A stretch of 64,000 nt of DNA from CAZRCG01 sp964598565 (GTDB taxonomy: Bacteria; Bdellovibrionota; UBA2394): the NCBI GenBank assembly GCA_964598565.1, contig CAZRCG010000001.1, positions 186,001 through 250,000 on the forward strand. Direction: 5' to 3'. The notes beneath the pieces were generated by a model, which did no database searches, had not been told where the DNA came from, and saw nothing but the letters and a program-made list of their open reading frames with translations. Position numbers and translations under genes: made by a program. Shown here piece by piece: positions 33,482 through 43,300 of the stretch. Within the stretch, counting starts at the first letter, position 1. Each line of letters opens with the position of its first letter.

Positions 33482-34576
33482 TTACGCGACATCCACTTCT
33501 CGAAACGGTTTTCGACGCCCCTTCCATACCTTAAGCGCTGCTCGAGGTCTTCGTCCGCTGTATTCAATCAACGCGAAAGTACAATCTAAACGCGTGCCAA
33601 AACGCTCAAGTTCAAGATGAGTCATCGGATTCCAAGTTCCGGTATTCAGATACTCTTTGCCTGCTCCAAACTGTTTAAAAGTGGGTCGATGATTGTGACC
33701 AAAAATGACGGTATGAATATCGTCTCGAGTCGCCAAAATACGCTGAGCCGCGCCATCAAGATCAGGAAAGACAGGAGCCTCTTTCAAAATTTTGAACGTT
33801 CTCTTTAACGAATTATTTCGTCGAGAGTCTCCCTTGAAGCTTGATTTTACAAAGAAGGCGAGAATATCCCGCACCACACCCAAGCCAAATCGAAACTCAT
33901 AAAACATGAGCCATTTTAGATAATCCGAAAACGGCAGAACTTTATCAAAGTGGGGCTTGCGCCTCTTGATTTGATTGACGACATGCACAAGAAAAAGAGT
34001 TCCCCATGGTTGATTCAATAAGGGTTCAGGCAAGCTCTTGGTAAGAAAATAAGATTCCCTCTCAAAGCTGTTTGCAACTTCGTACTGATTACCGTGTTCA
34101 ATATAAATGCCATCAAATTCATAAGACTCGATAAAGAAGCGGGTCTTATCTCCCGTTGACTCTCGAATCAAATCTTGCACAGACGGAAAAAGAATTCCTG
34201 GATCATGATTGCCCATCACAAAACTCAGAGTTTTTCCTTCATGAGACTGAAAAAATTTAAGAGCATTCATGGTCGCTCTATGCCCATCTAAGATTCGCCT
34301 CATTCGTCTCAAAATCGTCAGTTCCGACAGAATATCTGGATCAATCTCGTCATAGTCGATCATCAAGAGATTAAAAAAATCTCCGTTCAAAATGAGTTCG
34401 ACTTCGGCATCTTCAAAATCTCGACTACTGAAATATTGTAGAAATTCTATAAACTCTCGGTCATGAAAAAAGTCTTCTAAAATATTCAGACTGCCGTCGG
34501 CATTGCGATGGCCCGCCCCCAAATGAAAATCAGATACCACCAGCTTAAAACGTCGCCGAAATACAGGCTCTGTCAT
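33482..34576 (-). CDS. Calcineurin-type metallophosphoesterase
   Basis: A 364-residue cytoplasmic or peripheral phosphoesterase. The dinuclear metal motifs are complete: SDFHLGAG (D16, H18), LNGDFF (D66), MGNHD (122-125), EHGNQ (H161) and GHNH near residue 300. The layout resembles UDP-2,3-diacylglucosamine diphosphatase (LpxH-like) and related enzymes, but the insert with KRRKPHFDKVLPFSDYLKW and the basic C-terminus (KVWKGRRKPFREVDVA) make the substrate uncertain. The ATG at 34576 overlaps the upstream gene by 4 bases (ATGA). It is last in the dnaE-hflX group. Confidence 0.85.
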   Translation of the reverse strand: MTEPVFRRRFKLVVSDFHLGAGHRNADGSLNILEDFFHDREFIEFLQYFSSRDFEDAEVELILNGDFFNLLMIDYDEIDPDILSELTILRRMRRILDGHRATMNALKFFQSHEGKTLSFVMGNHDPGILFPSVQDLIRESTGDKTRFFIESYEFDGIYIEHGNQYEVANSFERESYFLTKSLPEPLLNQPWGTLFLVHVVNQIKRRKPHFDKVLPFSDYLKWLMFYEFRFGLGVVRDILAFFVKSSFKGDSRRNNSLKRTFKILKEAPVFPDLDGAAQRILATRDDIHTVIFGHNHRPTFKQFGAGKEYLNTGTWNPMTHLELERFGTRLDCTFALIEYSGRRPRAALKVWKGRRKPFREVDVA

Positions 34577-35535
34577 GGCGATGAACTAGGGGCCGGCAAG
34601 TCAAGCGTCGGCGGAGCTTCTGGAATAATCGTTGGAGGCAATAGCTCCGGTACCGCCGGAGCCATCGGCTGCGGAGACGCCTGCGGAGATATAGATTCTG
34701 GAGAGGGTGCCGATGGGACAAATGCAGGCGGCATTAACGACGGCTGCATTTGCGGTGGAAGCGTCTCGGGTGTTGTCGTCGGTGGTGGCGAGATATAAAT
34801 TTCTTGTTTTAACTTGGGATTCTCAGAGGGTTCCGCGGTTGGAGGTGGCACTGGCAAAACGTCGGGCTCTGGAACGGGTACTGACTGAATTTCGAACGCA
34901 CGTACGGTGCCACGAGTTCCAAGCCACTGCGACAGCTGAGCCTCGGCTTCAGACAACGGCATGGCCAGAGCTACTTCGAAACGAATGCTTCCTCGGGTCA
35001 ACCGCAAATCATGAACCGGTGACTTCCAACTCTCGGTCACAAAAGCGACTAGATCAGACGAGCTCACCTTCGCGTTCTTCGATGCCAAGGCAATCTCAAA
35101 TCGCATGGGTACTGCTATCCCACTTTCGACCGCTTGATTGTGAGCAGGACTCGGCGGAACCACCACTTCAACCCTAAATTTTATAAAGAGCCTATTGCCT
35201 TCTTTTCGCTCCGCGAGTTTTTGCCAAGTCTTCACATGACTCTTCGCTTGTTTTACAAATTCTTGAACTTTCTCTTCAGAGTGAACAGGTAAAGTCGCTT
35301 GACGAACAGCTTCTTGAAACGCTTGGTCTTCTGCGGCAGTCCGAGCCTTAATAAGGTCACCATCTACCATCACTGTTTCGGTATCAATAAATACGTCCAC
35401 TGTAGTCTCAGCGACGACACTTTCTACCATCATCATAGATGTCAGCCCCAACAAGAGACTTTTTACGGCTGGCCGATAACGATCTAAATTTCTATTTAAG
35501 AGACATCTGAAATTACGAATCCAAAACGCTTCCAT
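34573..35535 (-). CDS. Secreted hypothetical protein with proline-rich tail
   Basis: A 320-residue protein. A signal sequence lies at about residues 22-42 (AVKSLLLGLTSMMMVESVVA). Residues 43-200 are an alpha/beta domain in which GDLIKARTAAEDQAFQEAVRQ recalls the N-terminal domain of FlgT/LPP20-type periplasmic proteins; this likeness is weak. Residues 215-320 are extremely Pro/Ser-rich and probably disordered, perhaps crossing the wall. The ATG at 35535 lies 40 bases inside hflX and follows AGAGGG at 7 nt, so it is translationally coupled to hflX. Function unknown; a periplasmic envelope role is inferred. Confidence 0.65.
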   Translation of the reverse strand: MEAFWIRNFRCLLNRNLDRYRPAVKSLLLGLTSMMMVESVVAETTVDVFIDTETVMVDGDLIKARTAAEDQAFQEAVRQATLPVHSEEKVQEFVKQAKSHVKTWQKLAERKEGNRLFIKFRVEVVVPPSPAHNQAVESGIAVPMRFEIALASKNAKVSSSDLVAFVTESWKSPVHDLRLTRGSIRFEVALAMPLSEAEAQLSQWLGTRGTVRAFEIQSVPVPEPDVLPVPPPTAEPSENPKLKQEIYISPPPTTTPETLPPQMQPSLMPPAFVPSAPSPESISPQASPQPMAPAVPELLPPTIIPEAPPTLDLPAPSSSP

Positions 35536-36767
35536 TGTTCAACCCTCTGCGCAGGCAGCTCTGCCGTCATTTCTACATAGTCGGCGCGATACTCCTGTTC
35601 TAAGATTCTACCTTCTCGATGCACCAGCGCCAACAAATCTCCTCGTCCCTGAGGTAAGAGCAGTTTGACCTGAAGATAGTCACTCGACAGCATCTGAGCT
35701 ATTTTATCGAGCAAAAGCTCCATATGGTCGCCGCGCAGGGCCGAAACATAAACTCTACGTTGGCTCGCGCTCAATCGCTGCATTTCTTCGGACAGCCGAT
35801 CTACCTTATTAAAAATCTCGATGGTAGGTTTCGAAAGTGCGTCGAGCTCAAGAAGCACCTGCTCGGTGGCCTTCTTATGCGACTCCCAAAGCGGATTAGA
35901 GGCATCTAATACATGCAACAAGAGGTCGGCCTCTCGAACTTCTTCGAGAGTCGATTTGAACGCCTCAATAAGTTCGTGAGGCAGCTTGCGAATAAAACCC
36001 ACCGAATCCGTCATCAGAATTTCTTGATGATTTCGCAGCACAAGCCGTCGGGTAGTGGGATCAAGCGTCGAAAAGAGCTTATCTTGACCAACAATCTCCG
36101 CCTCTGTGAGGCGGTTAAAAAGCGTTGTCTTGCCCGAGTTCGTATAGCCCACCAAAACAATGTGAGGAATATGAGCTCTCTTGCGCTTTTCACGCTGTAG
36201 AGTCCGCGTATTCTCTACTTTTTTAAGATCTTGGCGAAGGCGACCAATCTTAATTTTAATAAGACGTTTATCGATTTCGAGCTGAGTTTCTCCAGGACCT
36301 CGAAGACCAATACCACCCTTCTGTCGCTCCAAGTGCGTCCATAAATGCGTTAGCCGAGGCAAAATATAAATCAGCTGAGCGAGTTCAACCTGCAGTTGGC
36401 CCTCGCGCGTATGCGCTCGACGAGCAAAAATATCTAAAATGAGCGCACGTCGGTCAATGGTGCGCACCCCCATGGCCGTTTCAAGATTGCGAGCCTGCCG
36501 AGGCGAAAGCTCGTCATCGAAAATAACAAGATCGGCCTCGAGTAATTCCGCACGTTCGGCAATTTCTTGAACCTTGCCCTTATTGATAAAGGTCGAAGGA
36601 TTAATTCGATCAAGACGGCAGGCAAAGGTCTCTACCACTTCGCCATCGGCTGATGCTGCAAGCTGACCCAATTCATCGAGCGTATCTTCAATATCGATAT
36701 CGTTAAAATCGCGTCGCGACCTCAACTTAGGACTAAAAGTACCTACCAAAATGGCGCGTTCTTTCAC
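35496..36767 (-). CDS. hflX: Ribosome-associated GTPase HflX
   Basis: GTPase that rescues or splits stalled ribosomes. The 423-residue protein has the HflX N-terminal domain (FDDELSPRQARNLE, then RRALILDIFARRAHTREGQLQVELAQL in part), the glycine-rich linker GGIGLRGPGETQLEIDKR, and the G domain: GYTNSGKT 207-214 (G1), STLDPTTR (G2), DSVGF 254-258 (G3), NKVD (G4). The start is GTG 36767. It follows dnaE by 68 bases on the same strand. Confidence 0.95.
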   Translation of the reverse strand: MKERAILVGTFSPKLRSRRDFNDIDIEDTLDELGQLAASADGEVVETFACRLDRINPSTFINKGKVQEIAERAELLEADLVIFDDELSPRQARNLETAMGVRTIDRRALILDIFARRAHTREGQLQVELAQLIYILPRLTHLWTHLERQKGGIGLRGPGETQLEIDKRLIKIKIGRLRQDLKKVENTRTLQREKRKRAHIPHIVLVGYTNSGKTTLFNRLTEAEIVGQDKLFSTLDPTTRRLVLRNHQEILMTDSVGFIRKLPHELIEAFKSTLEEVREADLLLHVLDASNPLWESHKKATEQVLLELDALSKPTIEIFNKVDRLSEEMQRLSASQRRVYVSALRGDHMELLLDKIAQMLSSDYLQVKLLLPQGRGDLLALVHREGRILEQEYRADYVEMTAELPAQRVEQWKRFGFVISDVS

Positions 36768-36835
36768 CCGGCGATTCTCTACTAATTGTAGGAGAAAATC
36801 ATGATAAATTATGGCGGGCCAGCAAGTCGCCTCTC

Positions 36836-39800
36836 TTACTGAAACTTTAGAACATCATTACCGAATTGGTTCTCAATCCACCTTAAAAACTCCGGCTGCA
36901 TGCGTATGGATAATTCGGTATCGAGCGTTACTCGAGAGTTCTGAAGCGGCATTCCCTCAACTTCGCCAAAGACGGGTACCGCCACCTTCACTTTAATAGG
37001 CCCACTGAAGGCTCTTGCCTGTTTCTGAAAACTCTCTAAATGAGCGACATCGTCGGGTGAACGCAACTGAAGAACGACTTCTTGAAACTGGCCAGTCGAG
37101 AGCTCCTCTAAATCCCGAGCCAAGATACGAGTCACTTCATTTTCTTTAACGACTTGACCCTTCACGAAAAGCAGGCGATCGCCTGCAACTAAGCCGCCCT
37201 TTTTTTGAAAAAGATCTGAAAAGACAACCACCTCAATTGTGCCCGTCAGATCTTCTAATGAAAAGAACGCCATGCGCGTTCCCTTTTTGGTGATGATCTC
37301 TTTTGATGAGACGACGAGACCTGCCACAGGCACTTCGACTTCTTTGGGAGGGGCTGGCTTCGACAGCACATCTTCGATATCCCTCACTCGAAACGACTGG
37401 AGCAAAGGCGCATACGACTTCAGGGGATGCCCTGTCACATAGGTGCCCAGCAAACTTTTCTCATCTGAAAAGCGAATACGATCGGGCCACTCCTCAGCGA
37501 GCTTGTATTTCACCTTGGCACTAAAGAGAATGCCTTGGCCCGGAGATTTAGAGGTCGAAAGAGTGAGGCCCAAGAGAGAATCTAACGACGCAAAGAGAGT
37601 CGATCGTGTTTGGCCCAGCCCATCGAGTGAGCCCGATCGTATCAGAGATTCTGCCGATCTCTTATTGAGCAACTCCGAAGGCATGCGTTTAAAAAAATCT
37701 TCGACCGATGCAAACACGCCTTTATCTTGGCGCGTTTTCACAATGGCTTCCGCCACGGCTTGGCCCATATTTTTAATGGATGCCAATCCAAAGCGAACCG
37801 CTTTCGAGCCTTCAATCGCAAAATCGCCGTAAGAATAATTAATATGAGGCGGCAGACACTGAATACCTTCTTTCAAGGCGGCTCGAATAATAATTCCTAT
37901 TTTTTCGACATCTTCTGCTTCAGAAGATAAGAGGGCTGCATAAAAAGCCTCTGGATAATAGACTTTCAAATAAGCTGTCTGCACCGTGACCATGGCATAG
38001 GCGGCCGCATGCGATTTATTGAAACCATATTTCGCAAACTCACTCATCAAATCGAAAATGCTCTGTGCTAACGATTCAGGATGCCCTAAGGCCACTGCCC
38101 CCGAGACAAATTTTTCTCTCTGCTGAGCCATTTCAGACGCAATCTTCTTGCCCATCGCTCGGCGAAGCAAATCGGCTTCTCCAAGAGAGAATCCGGCCAT
38201 GACGTTGGCTGTCTTCATCACCTGCTCTTGGTAAACAAAGACGCCATAGGTTTCTTTAAGAATTGGCTCGAGTACCGGGCTGTCGTAGACCACCTCGCGC
38301 TTGCCTGCTTTTCGCAAAATAAAATCGTCGACCATGCCCCCTTCGAGAGGCCCTGGGCGGTAAAGAGCTACAATCGCAATAATATCTTCAAAACGATTGG
38401 GTTTTAATCGACGAATGACATCTCTCATGCCCGATGATTCCAACTGAAAAATACCCACGGTATCTTTGACCGCTAAGTCGTGCATGACTTTGGCATCGCT
38501 ATAATCAATGGTCAGCAGATCAATCGACTCTTTGGTGCGATCGATGGCTTCTTGAATTACCGTCAAGTTTCGTAAGCCTAAGAAATCGAATTTGAGAAGG
38601 CCCAACTTCTCAACACCCTTCATTTCAAACTGAGAAACAATTTCATGATCACTCCCGCGATACAGGGGAATATACTTGGTTAAAATATCATCCGCGATAA
38701 CCACGCCTGCCGCATGCACCGACGAATGACGATTAAGCCCCTCGAGCTGTTCGGCAATCGTCAACAAGCGGTCGACTTTAGGGTCTCTCGCTCGTACATT
38801 GTCGAACTCCTCATTCATCTCAAAGGCTTCTTTGAGCGTGATATTTAAAACATTCGGCACCAACTTCGCCACGGCATCGACATCGCTATAAGGAATAGCG
38901 AGAACGCGACCCACATCTCGAATGACTGCTTTAGACTTCATTTTTCCGAAGGTAATAATTTGAGCCACTCTCAACGATTCTTCGATTGGCTTGGGCTGCA
39001 AGTCAGACGACGGAATATTGTATTTCTGCCGTACATAATCGATTACCCGCTCACGGCCCTTGATACAAAAGTCCACATCGAAATCAGGCATGGAAACACG
39101 CTCTGGATTTAAAAAACGCTCGAAGAGCAAATTATATTTTACAGGGTCAATATCGACAATCGATAAGCAATAGGCGGCAAGACTCCCAGCTCCCGACCCC
39201 CGACCGGGCCCTACGGGAATGCCCTGACTCTTGCTCCACTGAATAAAATCTGAGACGACCAAAAAATAGTCTGAAAAACGCATCTTACAAATGATGCCGT
39301 ATTCCTCCTCAAGGCGAGCTCGATACACGGCTTCAAGTCGTTCAAATTCTTCGGGCGGATTTTGACTTCGTACAAGATCCAATCGAGTCTTTAAACCCTC
39401 TTGGCACTTTTGATAGAGCAGCTCATCGACCGAGGGGCCTGTATGATCGTCAGGAAGAAACTTGGGAATATGATAAGTATCCGACTTCAAATCGAAATTT
39501 ATTGTCTTAACAATATCTTCCGTTGCCTCGATCCACTCGGGATGATCACGAAAAAGCGCGCGCATATCGTCGGCACTTTTTAAATAGAAATCATGCGACG
39601 GCAGTTGGGGCCGATTCTCATCATCGAGCGTGGTGGATTCTCCAATACCCATAAGAACTTCATGCGCCAAATGATCTTCGGGTTTTAAATAATAAACGGG
39701 CTGCGTCGCGACACAACGCCCGAAACGCTGCGAGGCTGCTATGGCCAACTCAAGATCAGGCGCTCCCTCGTAACGAAACATTTGAAAAAACAAACGATCA

Positions 39801-40234
39801 CGCTGCCATCGACTGAAAAACGAATCGCCCTGGCTCAAATGTGGATGATCGGGCGATACCATTGCAATGAGACCTTCTTGAAGATCGAGCAGTCTCTGCA
39901 GAGTAAGAGATTGTAAGGAGTAGGCGCTCAGCAAGAGGCAAAGATTTTCATAGCCACGTGCATTCTGCACAATAAAGGTAATTTCACCCTTTTGTTTCAC
40001 TGCGGGAGAAAACTGCAACTCACTCGTTAAAGAAATCTTAAGAGTAGTGCCTAGTAGCGGCTTTAAGCCGGCCTTTTTCATTTGAAAGTAAAAATCAATC
40101 CAGCCAAATGCATTCTCGAAATCAGTGAGAGCGGCTCCGGCATAACCCAAGGCCTTTAAAGTCTCGCAATACTTCTCGACAGGCACCATGGCCTTCAGCA
40201 ACGAAAAATCACTATGGAGCCTCAGGGGAATCAT
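36836..40234 (-). CDS. dnaE: DNA polymerase III alpha subunit DnaE
   Basis: Replicative polymerase subunit of 1132 residues. The N-terminal PHP domain begins RLHSDFSLL, a degenerate form like that of E. coli, so no PHP exonuclease is expected. The polymerase palm has GPGRGSGAGS (342-351) and the catalytic PDFDVDF (383-389), and later the HSSVHAAGVVI and KYGFNKSHAAAYA blocks. An OB fold (VPVAGLVVSSKEIITKKGTRMAFFSLED, in part) is near the C-terminus. Length and motifs are those of a full DnaE. The leader of about 100 bases before it contains TTGACA but no matching -10. Confidence 0.97.
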   Translation of the reverse strand: MIPLRLHSDFSLLKAMVPVEKYCETLKALGYAGAALTDFENAFGWIDFYFQMKKAGLKPLLGTTLKISLTSELQFSPAVKQKGEITFIVQNARGYENLCLLLSAYSLQSLTLQRLLDLQEGLIAMVSPDHPHLSQGDSFFSRWQRDRLFFQMFRYEGAPDLELAIAASQRFGRCVATQPVYYLKPEDHLAHEVLMGIGESTTLDDENRPQLPSHDFYLKSADDMRALFRDHPEWIEATEDIVKTINFDLKSDTYHIPKFLPDDHTGPSVDELLYQKCQEGLKTRLDLVRSQNPPEEFERLEAVYRARLEEEYGIICKMRFSDYFLVVSDFIQWSKSQGIPVGPGRGSGAGSLAAYCLSIVDIDPVKYNLLFERFLNPERVSMPDFDVDFCIKGRERVIDYVRQKYNIPSSDLQPKPIEESLRVAQIITFGKMKSKAVIRDVGRVLAIPYSDVDAVAKLVPNVLNITLKEAFEMNEEFDNVRARDPKVDRLLTIAEQLEGLNRHSSVHAAGVVIADDILTKYIPLYRGSDHEIVSQFEMKGVEKLGLLKFDFLGLRNLTVIQEAIDRTKESIDLLTIDYSDAKVMHDLAVKDTVGIFQLESSGMRDVIRRLKPNRFEDIIAIVALYRPGPLEGGMVDDFILRKAGKREVVYDSPVLEPILKETYGVFVYQEQVMKTANVMAGFSLGEADLLRRAMGKKIASEMAQQREKFVSGAVALGHPESLAQSIFDLMSEFAKYGFNKSHAAAYAMVTVQTAYLKVYYPEAFYAALLSSEAEDVEKIGIIIRAALKEGIQCLPPHINYSYGDFAIEGSKAVRFGLASIKNMGQAVAEAIVKTRQDKGVFASVEDFFKRMPSELLNKRSAESLIRSGSLDGLGQTRSTLFASLDSLLGLTLSTSKSPGQGILFSAKVKYKLAEEWPDRIRFSDEKSLLGTYVTGHPLKSYAPLLQSFRVRDIEDVLSKPAPPKEVEVPVAGLVVSSKEIITKKGTRMAFFSLEDLTGTIEVVVFSDLFQKKGGLVAGDRLLFVKGQVVKENEVTRILARDLEELSTGQFQEVVLQLRSPDDVAHLESFQKQARAFSGPIKVKVAVPVFGEVEGMPLQNSRVTLDTELSIRMQPEFLRWIENQFGNDVLKFQ

Positions 40235-40313
40235 AGAACGAATCAGTCTCGCTGACCGTGGATTTGGCTGTCAATCCTGGTGTGCCAGCCATCTCACACG
40301 CCCCCGCCCGCGC

Positions 40314-40331
40314 CCCTAGAAGGCACTAGGG
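40314..40331 (-). terminator. Short hairpin after the giant lipoprotein gene
   Basis: CCCTAG at 40314-40319 pairs with CTAGGG at 40326-40331, just before dnaE on the minus strand and 8 bases before the giant gene's last codon side is reached from plus. There is no T-run. It may be only a weak end signal for the giant transcript or chance. Confidence 0.25.
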
Positions 40332-40339
40332 ACGGTTGG

Positions 40340-43300
40340 TTAACGCGACGCCATGGTCAGGCTGCTCGCCAATTTTATCGTGTCGACCATATCATCGGTG
40401 ATTTGGCATAAACCTGCAGAATCTTCGTAAGGACCGAATACCCACGCAGCACTTGATCGTTGCCTATCTATAGAGCCCGCACCATTGTAAACGAAGTAAC
40501 CAAACAGACAGTTAGCCTCTTCGTCTACATGTCCAGTTTTCCACGACCCCAGTACCCCTGCACGCCCCAGACCAGCCCAATCATCAACGAAGCGAAGGTC
40601 TTGATAGTGATTGGCGGCGGCCCAAACACCCAGCGCTTCAAAACGATTCATAACAAAAAATGTCGTTGAATGGGAGGCTGGCAGCCTACCGATGGTATCG
40701 GCAATACCATCTCCATCAAAGTCATGAGGCACCATCGTTTTAAAAGAGCGAGCGTAGGGCTTCTCTGATCTCACTCTCAAATGACATTCCGAATTGAGTG
40801 GCCACCCTGTCACTGGTTGAATCTGAAGTTCGAGGCCCGAGTCGCTAACCACAGACTCTACTTCGAGTGGAAGAGCTGCCATGGCCTGTGAGGTCTGGGC
40901 ACCCTGGCAGTGAAGATCGCTTTTTGAATTCCATTCTGTAATAGCTCGAATAGCATTTGGATCTTCAAATCGAACCTTCACAATCGCATCCCTTGGCAGC
41001 AAACCTTGAGAGCGCCATTGGCCGAATCGAGCGGACCTAAACTCAAAGGTGGCTTGTGATAAAGAGCTACGATCGGTGACGCTTGGCTCGCTATGATTTG
41101 GATGAGCCGCACTAGGCTCATCGGCATTCTTTCTAAGGACGTCCCTCTCCACGGAATCACTCTTCATTATTGGGTCGTTTGCACCACCATCTGGGAGCGA
41201 TCGATCTGATGTCGTAGACTTATTCTGAGACTTCGCATCCCCTCTAGCCGCCACTGAGTCATTCATGGGAGCCAACAAGAATAATCCGCCGTCGATCATT
41301 GTATACACAGCACTCACCGAACCAAGTCCCGAATTACCGGCTAAGTCCGCAGTTCCTGTGAGGGTATGAGTGAGCGTAACTGTTTCGCCCACTGCGCAGT
41401 CGCCCGCATACGACAACGACACCGTCGCCACACGCCCCGACATCGCCACAGCAGAAATGCTGGCCGTCGCACCAGCGCATGTATCACCAATCGAAAAATC
41501 GGCAGTCGTCACGGTCGTTCCATTAATATCTGCGGCCAAGGTAACGTCTACTGAGGTCGGCATTGCAACAAAATCTCCGGTCGCAGGATTAAACGATGCA
41601 GAGCTTGGAGCTGTTTTATCGAGGGTATAAATTTCTGTCGAACTGCCGCCTTCTAAAACATTGTCCGCGAGATCCGTTATTCCAGCATGATAGACTGTCA
41701 AAATGAGAATATCTCCCTCATCACAATCGGGAGCTTCGGTAAAAACAAAACTAATTTGACTGCCAGACACATTGACGTCATCTAATGCAAGCCCGTCGCA
41801 CGTACTCACCCAGGCATAATCATCGTCTGTAACCGAGCTCACTTTGATCGCCTCATCCACACTGAAGGTATAGGTGCGGCTCAGATCGGTCAGCATACCT
41901 GAAATAGGAGATATCGAGCGCCAATTGACATTATTATTGGCCGAGGGAGGATTGCCGTCGACCTGAAGACCGAGACCATTCAGCGTCGTGGGAACGGCAT
42001 TTCCTACCGTAAGATTCTCAACGCCATTGTACGTCGCCCTACCCGCATCAGCAGCTTGGGTATGAGCATCCCATAGATTATACTCTCCTGCTGTCGTTGA
42101 AACTCTGTCACGCAGCGATCCCTGCAAGAGATCTTGAAACCATTCATAACCCGTATGAACATTGAGTGTCGTTTGATCTCCGGATTGAACGGTATATCTG
42201 AATGTCAACGCCGAAGTACCCGTACCCGAAACATAGTCGGCGTAACGACCCGTATTCATTTTGATTTGAGGAGTCCCAGTGACGAAAACATTGGAATTAA
42301 AATTAACGACAAAATCAACCGATTGATTGAGTCCATAGAGACCCGCCACGGTATCTTGGGTAAATGAAGTAACAATTGGTCGAATACCATCGACTACGAG
42401 ATTTTCGTTATCACTAAGAGAATTCTCTTCGCCTGGCTCAGGCAATGTTCGTGATACATCGTTACCCGCCCGATCGTAAAACGTGCCTCCATTGAGCGTT
42501 AAAGAATTTACCGACTCGTAATCTAAATCAGAAGATTCATGCCCGGGAGCCACGACATAGGTAAAATTGAGCGTGGATGTTCCTGTGCCACTCACATATT
42601 GAGCCCGATTCCCAGAACCTCCTGTATCCAGCGCTAAGAGCGGTGTGCCTGTTACAATGATCGGCTCACTAAAATTAACTTGAATACTTATCGTACTATC
42701 GATGAATTTATCAGAAGCATCATCCGTTGAAGACGTTACACTGACCACTTCACCATCTGTAGTATCTACGACGATAGCCTTATTATGAGACAGAGATGTC
42801 GCCGCACCGGCAGCGGGCATCGAAGCAATAGCCACGGGATTCTGTCGTCCACCGGTGAGTCGAACGGCTCGAATAGACGATAAATTGCTAATGGGAGTGG
42901 TCGCATTCAAATCAAGATCTGCAGAGTCTTGGTTGGATGCGACGGTATAGGAAAATACGACGGTATCATTCACACCCTCCGCCGTCTGTACAACACCCAC
43001 ATACGTTCCCGATCCATCTGTATCGCCTGTCTCAAGTGTCACGATAGGATTAGCTCCCGAGACAGTGACTGCTTCACTAAACTGAATGCGCACGTCGATG
43101 ACCTCGCCCTCGTCGTAATAACCATTCGCCGTCGTGGAGGTCACATTGAGAATCGTGGGCGCCACACCATCGATCTTTAGGCTTTTGTTTGCCGAAAGAG
43201 AGCCTTCAGCTCCAGGGCTCGGCAAGGCGAGTGCTGCTGGATTACCTGAGACATCGGCAATCGCGCCTCCATTGAGAGCGAGGGAGTTGACACCCACATA

